Below are positions 7,195 through 13,790 of a stretch of DNA of 17,813 bases, in pieces. The notes beneath the pieces are model-generated. The model was not told the DNA's origin. It was given only the letters and a program-made list of their open reading frames with translations, and made no database searches. Each line of letters opens with the position of its first letter. The first letter of the stretch is position 1. A program made the position numbers and the translations under genes. This stretch comes from CAIXSC01 sp040381235 (GTDB lineage Bacteria > Planctomycetota > Planctomycetia > Pirellulales > Pirellulaceae), in assembly GCA_040381235.1 (NCBI GenBank), contig JBEIHS010000062.1, positions 1 to 17,813 on the forward strand, written 5' to 3'.

Positions 7195-8676
7195 TTAGCT
7201 TTGTTCGTTCGACGTGGAGTATTCGGGGCTGTAATTCGGTGATTCCTGCGTGATCGCAATGTCATGGGGATGACTCTCCCGAACGCTCGCGGCGGTCACC
7301 CGGATGAACCGCGCGTCCGTACGCAGTTCGTCGATCGTCCGAGTTCCGCAATAACCCATTCCCGCTCGCAACCCGCCCACCAACTGATAGACGAAGTCGC
7401 TCAACGGTCCCTTGAAGGGCACTCGACCCTCAACCCCTTCCGGGACCAATTTCGCCGGCAAGGCCTCGATCCCCTGCCGGTATCGTTCGCTCGAACCCTT
7501 GACCATCGCGCCGAGCGAACCCATACCTCGATAGGACTTAAACGTTCGACCCTTGTACAGGATCATCGTGCCTGGGCTCTCCGCGAGGCCGGCGAACAGG
7601 CCGCCAACCATCACGCAGTACGCCCCGGCCGCCAACGCTTTCGTAATATCTCCCGAATAACGGATGCCGCCGTCGGCGATGATCGGCGTGCCCGTTTCCT
7701 TCGCAGCTCGAGCCGCTTCGTACACCGCCGTGATCTGCGGCACCCCGACGCCGGAAATGACCCGGGTCGTGCAAATCGATCCGGGACCGATCCCGACCTT
7801 CACCGCATCCGCGCCCGCTCGAATCAGATCGCGACAGCCTTCGAACGTCGCCACGTTCCCGGCCACCACGTCGATGTCCCAACGCCGTTTGATCTCCCGC
7901 ACTGTCTCCAACACGTTGCTGGAATGGCCGTGCGCCGAGTCCACAATCAGGACATCCACATCCTTCGCGATCAGGCTCTCGGCCCGCTCAAAATCAAACA
8001 CCCCGACCGCCGCCCCGACCCGCAACCGACCCAGCGGATCTTTGCAGGCATTCGGGAACCGCTTCATCATGTCGATGTCTTTGATGGTGATCAGACCGGT
8101 TAGGTGGTATTTTTCGTCCACCAGCAAAAGTTTCTCCACCTTTTTCGCCGTTAAAATCCGCTCCGCTTGCTCAAGCGATACATTTCCCGTAGCCGTCACC
8201 AGCCCTTCCTTCGTCATAACCTTCGCGATCGGAAGATCTTCCTGCTCAAGAAATCGCAGATCCCGGCGTGTCAGAATCCCCGCCAACCGGCCACTCGATT
8301 CCGTGATCGGAACTCCCGACACCACCTGCCGGGACATCAACTCCCGAGCCTGAGCGACCGTGCCGTCCGGCCGGAGTGTTAACGGGTCGCGGATAATCCC
8401 GTTCGCGCTCCGCTTCACCTTGTGAACCTCCTCCGTCTGCCGCTCGATCGACAGATTCTTGTGGATCACCCCTAAACCGCCCTCCTTCGCAAGCGCGATC
8501 GCCATCGCGCTCTCCGTCACCGTGTCCATCGGGGAACTCAAGAGCGGAATGTTCAAACCGATCCGCCGCGTCAGTCGCGTCGCCACACTGACCGTGGCCG
8601 GCACGACCTCGCTGTATCGCGGTTCAAGCAGCACATCGTCAAAGGTGATCGCGGTGCGGACAATCTTGTCTTCCAT
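7195..8676 (-). CDS. guaB: Inosine-5'-monophosphate dehydrogenase
   Basis: Catalyses the NAD-dependent oxidation of IMP to XMP, the committed step of guanine nucleotide synthesis in the cytosol. The 493 residues match the usual bacterial length (about 490). The N-terminus FDDVLLEPRYSEV is typical. Two CBS domains occupy about residues 95-205. The catalytic loop GPGSICTTRVISG places the active-site cysteine at residue 302. The IMP phosphate-binding glycines (ADGGIRYSGD, MVGGLFAGL), YRGMGSLGAM and the C-terminal MGYCGT segment are all present. The gene appears intact, with no missing catalytic residue. It is followed after 4 nt by the exported SHD1-like protein, so the two are probably co-transcribed although functionally unrelated. 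Its leader contains a G-rich motif and a heptanucleotide repeat described separately. Confidence 0.98.
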   Translation of the reverse strand: MEDKIVRTAITFDDVLLEPRYSEVVPATVSVATRLTRRIGLNIPLLSSPMDTVTESAMAIALAKEGGLGVIHKNLSIERQTEEVHKVKRSANGIIRDPLTLRPDGTVAQARELMSRQVVSGVPITESSGRLAGILTRRDLRFLEQEDLPIAKVMTKEGLVTATGNVSLEQAERILTAKKVEKLLLVDEKYHLTGLITIKDIDMMKRFPNACKDPLGRLRVGAAVGVFDFERAESLIAKDVDVLIVDSAHGHSSNVLETVREIKRRWDIDVVAGNVATFEGCRDLIRAGADAVKVGIGPGSICTTRVISGVGVPQITAVYEAARAAKETGTPIIADGGIRYSGDITKALAAGAYCVMVGGLFAGLAESPGTMILYKGRTFKSYRGMGSLGAMVKGSSERYRQGIEALPAKLVPEGVEGRVPFKGPLSDFVYQLVGGLRAGMGYCGTRTIDELRTDARFIRVTAASVRESHPHDIAITQESPNYSPEYSTSNEQS

Positions 8677-8696
8677 GGAAAGTCCAGGATTTGTGA

Positions 8697-8723
8697 GGGC
8701 TGGGGAGGCTGGGAGGAGTGGGG
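8697..8723 (+). promoter_or_regulatory. Potential G-quadruplex motif in the guaB leader (template strand)
   Basis: Four G-runs fit the G3+N1-7 pattern: GGG 8697-8699, GGGG 8702-8705, GGG 8711-8713 and GGGG 8720-8723, with loops of 2, 5 and 6 bases. The G-rich strand is the template for guaB, so the mRNA leader would be C-rich. It starts 20 bases upstream of the guaB start codon. Folding and any regulatory role are inferred. Confidence 0.4.
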
Positions 8724-8728
8724 AGAGG

Positions 8729-8798
8729 TATTCAGTATTCAGTATTCAGTATTCAGTTTTCAGTTTTCAGTTTTCAGTTTTCAGTTTTCAGTTTTCAG
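8729..8798. repeat. Heptanucleotide tandem repeat, (TATTCAG)4(TTTTCAG)6
   Basis: Four perfect TATTCAG units (8729-8756) are followed by six perfect TTTTCAG units (8757-8798), 70 bases in all. It lies 52 bases upstream of guaB, in its likely promoter region. The perfect units imply recent copy-number change. On the guaB sense strand it reads (CTGAAAA)6(CTGAATA)4. Confidence 0.97.
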
Positions 8799-9200
8799 TT
8801 TTTGGGAGGCGGTTTTGAGTTTCGAGTCGTATCGGGCGGGTCATGCTGAACGCGGGTTTGATCGACATGTCGGTGGAGGCGACGGGGCGAGCGGACTGGC
8901 GGGCTGAGCGAAGGGCTCACAACGAGCCATCGCGGAGGAGGAGCGGATGGAAGTTCGGGACATTTCACCCGGATTGGCCATTCCTGGGCACGCACGGGGA
9001 ATCGCGACGACCGTGCCCCGGCCCCATTCTCCCGCCACCAAAACTTCCCAGTGACGCTCAAAGTGGCTCGGAATTATGCGCGTCATCGGGGGCGATGACA
9101 ACGCGGCACCGGCGTCGAGCGGGCGGCGTATGCTGGTCGCGACACGCATGGCGACGGTCGAGAAGCACGCCGTGCCGAAAAAATTAGGGGGGACAACGCG

Positions 9201-10268
9201 CTAGCGGCGCGGTGGACGCTCGGGGACCGCCGGTTCCCGGCGTCGCGACCGAAGCGGTCGACGACTGGACGAGTCGTCGTTGCCCGCTTCGCGAACCGCC
9301 AGCCCGCCCCGGTTGTCGCCAGCCGCCGTGGTGTTTTGGCCCCGTTGAACGGGGATCGGGCCCGCATCGTAAGCCACGAGTTCCAATTCGCTGCGCCGCA
9401 GTGTCTGGCCACGTTCGTCTATCTCTTTCGACATGTGGGCGACAACGCCCCCAGGCACGTCGGAGCAGTGGACTTCCATGGTGACCGTCCGAGTCCCCTT
9501 GGGATGCGTCTGGGTCGTGCGGATAAACGCGACGTCGCGAATCTGCCCCAGCACGCGATACGGAATCTCGGTCGCGACCACTTCCACCTGCGTCGTCGCC
9601 AGCGGGGTTTTTCCATCGCCGCTAAAGGTGCTCGCCGAGCAGCGAAACTGGAACGGATAGGTGCCGCGGCAGCAAGCCACCGCCATAACCCGGCGTTGGC
9701 GTTCGCCCGAGATTGTCACTTCGCGGGTCTCGACATCCAGTTTGCGGCCTTGAAAGGCGAGCGTTTCGTCACGCAACTTGCGCAGCGTCACCGCCTCGCC
9801 GGGAAACTCGCCGTAGTACCCCTGTCGCACCAGTTGCGGGTCCGAGTCGAATCGTTTGCCGCCGACATCGACGCTGACTTTCACCAACAATGCGTAGTCA
9901 TAAGCCGTGACTTCCTGCAGTACGGTACGGGTCAGCGTCGTCGAGCGACTGACGACCTGTCCGCTTGCATCCATGTTTTCGGAGACGACCCGCACCTCCT
10001 TCGACGCCCCCAGGCGGCAACCGCCCCAGGGGTGCTTGAGTCGCACTTCCAGTTCATCGGCCGCCGCGGCGGTCCCCGGACGTAGTCCAATTGTGACCGC
10101 CGGCCCATGATCGGTTGCCAACCCGAAGATCCCGCTCACCGGGTGTTCGGGAACAACGCCGCTGAAGGCGACAGCAATACAGACGATCAATTTACGAAGC
10201 GGCAGTGCGAAAGGATTCGCAGCCGAGCGAAAACGGCAGTCGTCAATCGCGGCGAACCACGTCGTCAT
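9201..10268 (-). CDS. Exported or membrane-anchored hypothetical protein
   Basis: A 355-residue protein I do not recognise. A hydrophobic segment near residues 24-40 (LRKLIVCIAVAFSGVV) after basic residues suggests a signal peptide or anchor, preceded by an unusually long N-region. The body (about 70-310) is rich in alternating polar and hydrophobic residues, such as TTLTRTVLQEVTAYDYALLV and RTVTMEVHCSDVPGG, consistent with beta-sheet. It contains cysteines at CCRGTYPFQFRC that could form disulphides outside the cytoplasm. The last ~30 residues are very basic (SRRPLRSRRREP), probably a disordered tail. No good Shine-Dalgarno precedes the ATG at 10268, so the start is uncertain. It lies 186 bases after the SelA-like gene on the same strand, possibly in one transcript. 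No function is assigned. Confidence 0.72.
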   Translation of the reverse strand: MTTWFAAIDDCRFRSAANPFALPLRKLIVCIAVAFSGVVPEHPVSGIFGLATDHGPAVTIGLRPGTAAAADELEVRLKHPWGGCRLGASKEVRVVSENMDASGQVVSRSTTLTRTVLQEVTAYDYALLVKVSVDVGGKRFDSDPQLVRQGYYGEFPGEAVTLRKLRDETLAFQGRKLDVETREVTISGERQRRVMAVACCRGTYPFQFRCSASTFSGDGKTPLATTQVEVVATEIPYRVLGQIRDVAFIRTTQTHPKGTRTVTMEVHCSDVPGGVVAHMSKEIDERGQTLRRSELELVAYDAGPIPVQRGQNTTAAGDNRGGLAVREAGNDDSSSRRPLRSRRREPAVPERPPRR

Positions 10269-10454
10269 GGGGAGCTAGCTTGGAAAAGCGGGGTGCGGGG
10301 CGGACTCGCGATCCTTCCGCCGCCACCGTCGTGCGGTAATTTCCCAGCACGTTCCTAGAGCGTAGATGCTCGCCGTGTAGTTTGCCAGCGTCAAATCCGG
10401 AAAGTTCCCGCCGCACCACTGTGGCAAACGGCGCAACCGCTACAACCCAACCGG

Positions 10455-11882
10455 TCACGGCACCGGCGCCAACTGTTCCAAAGCCGCGACCAGTTCGGCA
10501 TCCTGCGACGGCAGGACGGTGCGGAGATTGAGCTCTAGCCAGTCGCCAGCAGGCCGGCCGGCGACCGCCGGGCTGCCGCCGAGCAACCGTGGCAGCCAAG
10601 CGACCGCGGTGCCTGTCTGCGGCTGCAGGAAGACACTCCAGCTCGGGATCTGCCAGCCATCGTGCGGGGAGACGAGCGAACCGTGGGAGATGCGGGCTTC
10701 GGCGACTGCGATGCCCGGGATCGCGGCGAGCTGGGGCGCGAGCCGTTCGGCGCGATTTCGCAAGTTCTCGGTGGATGCCCGTAGGAGCCGCAGGGCGGGT
10801 GATTCGGAATCGCCGTCGCCCGGCCCGCTGTCCGTGGACTCCTGACCGGCGGTCGATTCCGCGTTGGGCTGGACCCCTTGCAACGTCGCCTCGAGCGCCG
10901 CGCTGAAAGCGTTCGGCAGTCGCCAAGCGGCGCGGAGCGGATGGGCTTCCAGGCGTTCGATCAGTTCCGCTTTGCCAAGCGCGATGCCGCAGGACGGGCC
11001 ACCCAACAGTTTGTCCCCGCGCACAAAGCACAGATCCACACCCGCTCGCAACGCTTCGGCGGCCGAAACCAGCCCGTTCAAACCGGAAAGAGTGACAGGT
11101 GTCAGTCCGGCTAGTCCGAGATCGACTACCAGCGGCAGTTTGTGACGGCGGGCCACGGCGGCCAGCGCTTCCCATGTCGGAAAGCTGTGGGTGGCCGGCC
11201 AGCGAAAGGCAGTCGGGACGACGCCAAGCACCAGTTGCGGTCCGCGAGTTGTCGCTTGTTGGGCCGTAGCTGCCGAGTCGAACTGGGTGGCTGTCGCGCG
11301 GTTGGCGGCGCCGAGTTCCACCAAAGTGGCGTGGGCACAGCGTGCGAGTTCCGGGAGGGGCACGCCATCGATTTCCAAGACTTGGCCGCGGGCGACGAGG
11401 GCCGAGCCATCGGCGGCCAACGCGGCCAAAGCGGTCGCGATGCCGCCCGCGACATGGGAGAACAGCGTCGCCGCTTCCGCCCCGACGCGTCTGGCTGCCA
11501 AGGCGGCGGCGCGATTACCCGGTGTCGCAATCGCCGTTGGGTGGCGAGCGACGGTGGCCAACCGAGTGGCGGCCGTTTCGGCTAGCGGCGGTCCGCCGAG
11601 TTCGTCGGGAAACAAGCACCCGGTGGCGTTCACGGCCTGCGGGGTGCCGGAGGTGCTTTGAGCGGCGATCCAGGTTGCGACGCGGTTGGCCAGATCGGCC
11701 GGCGCGACGGGTTCGGCGGGCTCGGCCGTGGCGTTGTGCAGGTCGGTGCGGATCTTGTGCAGAAAGCGGCCGACGTCGGCCGCCAGTTGCTGCGGTTGAA
11801 CGCGGCTAGCCAAGGCCCGCAGAGGCGGGCTTTCGAGAAGATCGGCCACGGATGGCCAGCCGCGGAAGACGGGGTTCGACAT
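10455..11882 (-). CDS. Divergent SelA-like PLP-dependent protein (L-seryl-tRNA(Sec) selenium transferase family)
   Basis: 475 residues, close to the roughly 460 of bacterial SelA, which converts seryl-tRNA(Sec) to selenocysteyl-tRNA(Sec) using PLP and selenophosphate. The family order is visible. The N-terminus WPSVADLLESPPLRAL resembles the SelA start. ARGQVLEIDG and LVELGAANRAT match the usual SRGELVEIGG and VEVGTTNRT. RGDKLLGGPSCGIALGK carries the PLP lysine at residue 291, equivalent to Lys295 of E. coli. HPLRAAWR and AALEATL follow as in SelA. Two motifs are altered: the usual HTNLGRAPL region reads FPDELGGPPLA, and the NNNAAA region reads SHVAGGIA. The fold and cofactor are therefore likely, but selenium transfer is doubtful. 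No selB, selD or tRNA(Sec) is seen here. The ATG at 11882 has a weak GGGA upstream and lies 36 bases after the small exported protein gene, suggesting an operon. Confidence 0.85.
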   Translation of the reverse strand: MSNPVFRGWPSVADLLESPPLRALASRVQPQQLAADVGRFLHKIRTDLHNATAEPAEPVAPADLANRVATWIAAQSTSGTPQAVNATGCLFPDELGGPPLAETAATRLATVARHPTAIATPGNRAAALAARRVGAEAATLFSHVAGGIATALAALAADGSALVARGQVLEIDGVPLPELARCAHATLVELGAANRATATQFDSAATAQQATTRGPQLVLGVVPTAFRWPATHSFPTWEALAAVARRHKLPLVVDLGLAGLTPVTLSGLNGLVSAAEALRAGVDLCFVRGDKLLGGPSCGIALGKAELIERLEAHPLRAAWRLPNAFSAALEATLQGVQPNAESTAGQESTDSGPGDGDSESPALRLLRASTENLRNRAERLAPQLAAIPGIAVAEARISHGSLVSPHDGWQIPSWSVFLQPQTGTAVAWLPRLLGGSPAVAGRPAGDWLELNLRTVLPSQDAELVAALEQLAPVP

Positions 11883-11918
11883 CGGTGTTCCCTTCGCGCC
11901 GCGACGACTCGCGGCGGA

Positions 11919-12482
11919 TCATTCCAGCCGAGGTTGATTGAGGAAATCCTGGACCGTCTTCGGCTTCGGCGGTTCCTCGGGATCGGGCTTCCAGAACTCA
12001 TACCAATGCTTCACGATCACTTCGCCCTTTTCCGGCGGCAATTCGCGACGGTAAGGATTCGGCTTCGTCGCTTTCGCGTCGCTGGCCGTCCAGGGTAAGA
12101 GCGTCTCCTTGGTGCTGCGGAACGCTCGGGAGGTGCCGGAAGCCACTGTTTTGTAAGCTTTGGAAGTGCCCGATGCGACGGTGCGGTACGCTTTCGTTGT
12201 GCTTTCGGTCACCGTGGACACCGCGGACCCGATGGCCGACTCGGATTCGCTTTGGCCCCGGACCGCCGACCGTTGCGGTCCGTCGTCGTCGCCCGCTGCG
12301 GCGGCCCGCAGGCGGGGCTCGGCGGCGCCGAAGAACTTCCAGCCGGAAAAAAAACCGCCGTCCCGTTCGGCCGCCACCGACATGCGGGTCGCGATACTCG
12401 ACCCCAAAGTCGCGGCGGCGAAAGCCAGGGCGAAACACGCCCGCGTCCACCCGGCGCCGGCGACTCGTTGATTCGCGAACAT
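11919..12482 (-). CDS. Small exported basic protein with 11-residue repeats and a C-terminal TVQDFLNQPR motif
   Basis: 187 residues from the ATG at 12482, which has a strong AGGAGG 7 bases upstream. A longer frame to 12509 lacks such a site. Residues 1-38 form a signal peptide (basic start, ACFALAFAAATLG core, SVAA before a likely cut). After a Gly/Ala/Arg-rich stretch, three 11-residue units occupy about 95-127: TTKAYRTVASG, TSKAYKTVASG and a decayed TSRAFRSTKET. These could form an amphipathic helix. The C-terminus is charged and Pro-rich (KHWYEFWKPDPEEPPKPK) and ends TVQDFLNQPRLE, a type of ending I associate with small planctomycete exported proteins. No enzyme motif is present. An eight-T run in the coding strand (near 12350) is a possible slippage site. 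It heads the - strand cluster with the SelA-like gene. Confidence 0.8.
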   Translation of the reverse strand: MFANQRVAGAGWTRACFALAFAAATLGSSIATRMSVAAERDGGFFSGWKFFGAAEPRLRAAAAGDDDGPQRSAVRGQSESESAIGSAVSTVTESTTKAYRTVASGTSKAYKTVASGTSRAFRSTKETLLPWTASDAKATKPNPYRRELPPEKGEVIVKHWYEFWKPDPEEPPKPKTVQDFLNQPRLE

Positions 12483-12489
12483 TGGCAAT

Positions 12490-12495
12490 CCTCCT
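12490..12495 (-). promoter_or_regulatory. Ribosome-binding site AGGAGG that fixes the start at 12482
   Basis: A perfect AGGAGG on the - strand ends 7 bases before the ATG at 12482. It would lie inside the coding region if the upstream in-frame start at 12509 were used. Confidence 0.85.
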
Positions 12496-12558
12496 TGATC
12501 ACGATGCACTGCGCGGGACTATCGGGAAATCCCGGCGGAAACGCAAGATGGAATTTCG

Positions 12559-12586
12559 TTGACCAGTCCCGGGCGAGCGGTACAAT
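12559..12586 (+). promoter_or_regulatory. Sigma-70-type promoter for ispE
   Basis: TTGACC (12559-12564) and TACAAT (12581-12586) are separated by 16 bases; each hexamer matches 5 of 6 consensus positions. Transcription would begin around 12592-12595, giving a leader of about 25 bases before ATG 12618. The ATG at 12585 overlaps the -10 hexamer, so it cannot be used from this promoter. Confidence 0.6.
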
Positions 12587-12617
12587 GCCGAGCGGCTATC
12601 TTTTCCCCCAAGCGACC

Positions 12618-13616
12618 ATGTTTCATCGCCCCAGCGGCGCGGGCATTGCGGTGCGCGTGCCGGCCAAGTTGAATTTGTTCCTGGAGGTCCTCGGGAAGCG
12701 GCCCGACGGCTTCCATGAATTGGAAACGCTGATGACGACCGTCGGCGTCGAAGACGCCCTGTCGTTGACCCCGCGCGACGACGGCCAAGTAACCTTGGAG
12801 TGCGATTGGGCCGACGGGTGGCGGCTGGGAGAAATTCGGCGTGCCGCGGCGCCCGCCGTGGTGCCAGGGCCGCTGTTTTCGTCTTCTTCCGTGTTCGCGC
12901 CGTTACCCGCCCCCGCAGACAACCTTGTGGTTCGCGCGTTGAGTTTGCTGCAGACATTGGCAGTGGCGGAGGATCCGGATAGCCGGGCGCGAGCGGGTGT
13001 GGCCGCCCGGCTCGTAAAGTCGATTCCGGCGGCCGCCGGGCTCGGCGGCGCCTCCGCCGACGCGGCGGCGGCGTTGCTGGCCGGCAACCGACTATGGCGG
13101 CTCGATTGGCCGGCCGCGCGCTTGGCGGAGGTTGCCGCGCGGCTGGGTAGCGACATACCGTTCTTCATTGGCGGCGAGCGGCAGGTGGCGCGGGCGGCCG
13201 TCTGTCGCGGTCGCGGCGAACGTATCGAATGGCTGGACGCGGTCCCGCGCTGGCCGGTCGTGGTGGTGCGGCCGCCGGTGGGACTGGCCACCGCGGCCGT
13301 GTTTCGGGCCTGCCGACCGGCGGCGAACCCGCGGTCGGTCCAACCGCTGCTCGAAGCCTTGCGACGCGGCGACGCGCGGCGTGTCCGCCAGTCGCTGTGG
13401 AACCGCTTGGAGGAACCGGCGGCGACCCTGTCGCCCTGGATCGGCCGCTTGCGGGACTGGTTTGACCGCTGGGACGTGGTGGGACATCAAATGAGCGGTA
13501 GCGGTTCCAGTTATTTCGGCTTGTGCTGGTCCAGTCGACAGGCGCGGCGGATTGCCGCCTCGGCCCGCCAAGCCGGCCTGGGCGCGGCTTTCGCCGCATG
13601 CACGCCGGCCGCGTGA
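12618..13616 (+). CDS. ispE: 4-diphosphocytidyl-2-C-methyl-D-erythritol kinase
   Basis: Phosphorylates CDP-methylerythritol with ATP in the non-mevalonate (MEP) isoprenoid pathway; cytosolic, GHMP kinase family. The N-terminal motif PAKLNLFLEVLGKRPDGFHE places the conserved lysine at residue 17. The ATP loop IPAAAGLGGASADAAAA covers about 136-152, LGSDIPFFIGG carries the catalytic aspartate near 179, and the third GHMP motif reads MSGSGSSYFG (292-301) where SGSGPTVFA is more usual. At 332 residues it is somewhat longer than typical (280-320), partly from an extra Ala/Pro/Ser-rich loop near 75-95. The frame is open far upstream, but ATG 12618 fits the family start and the promoter at 12559-12586. 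No clear Shine-Dalgarno precedes it. spoVG follows 174 bases later on the same strand, an order also found, with genes between, in Bacillus. Confidence 0.95.
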   Translation: MFHRPSGAGIAVRVPAKLNLFLEVLGKRPDGFHELETLMTTVGVEDALSLTPRDDGQVTLECDWADGWRLGEIRRAAAPAVVPGPLFSSSSVFAPLPAPADNLVVRALSLLQTLAVAEDPDSRARAGVAARLVKSIPAAAGLGGASADAAAALLAGNRLWRLDWPAARLAEVAARLGSDIPFFIGGERQVARAAVCRGRGERIEWLDAVPRWPVVVVRPPVGLATAAVFRACRPAANPRSVQPLLEALRRGDARRVRQSLWNRLEEPAATLSPWIGRLRDWFDRWDVVGHQMSGSGSSYFGLCWSSRQARRIAASARQAGLGAAFAACTPAA

Positions 13617-13790
13617 GCGATGACCGGCGCGGGCGGCGGACGGATTGCGGACAAAGTTTGGCCGGGGTTGATGGGCGAAAGGGATGGCTTATCGAGAATG
13701 GCAGGTCGACGCGTGAACACGCAGCGTTGATGGTAAAGGCGAAAAAATCAGCGGCGGGAAGCCGGTCGGAATTTATCCGGGAGAGCGGGT

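Larger units (their letters stand above)
8677..9200. other. Repeat-bearing intergenic region upstream of guaB
   Basis: This spacer contains the G-rich motif and the heptanucleotide repeat, then about 400 bases (8799-9200) without a convincing gene. Overlapping frames on both strands are Arg/Pro/Ser-rich with no family resemblance I can support. One structural feature stands out: GGGCACG (8986-8992) pairs with CGTGCCC (9012-9018). The stretch around 8950-9060 is a candidate for a dispersed intergenic element, which one copy cannot prove. Confidence 0.45.

Noticed and set aside
8729..8798. CRISPR array
   Set aside because: Units are 7 bp and contiguous, with no spacers and no cas genes nearby.
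8843..9187. 114-codon + strand frame and two overlapping - strand frames upstream of guaB
   Set aside because: No ribosome-binding site, no family resemblance and heavy Arg/Pro/Ser bias; more likely non-coding.
10243..11175. 310-codon - strand frame overlapping the SelA-like gene
   Set aside because: Arg/Pro-rich out-of-frame shadow of a gene with clear family motifs in the other frame.
12495..12545. Promoter for the small exported protein on the - strand (TTGCGT-17-GATAGT)
   Set aside because: Only three and four consensus matches; not distinguishable from chance.
12252..12617. N-terminal extension of ispE back to 12252
   Set aside because: The extension overlaps the divergent small gene and the ispE promoter, and has no IspE-like sequence.
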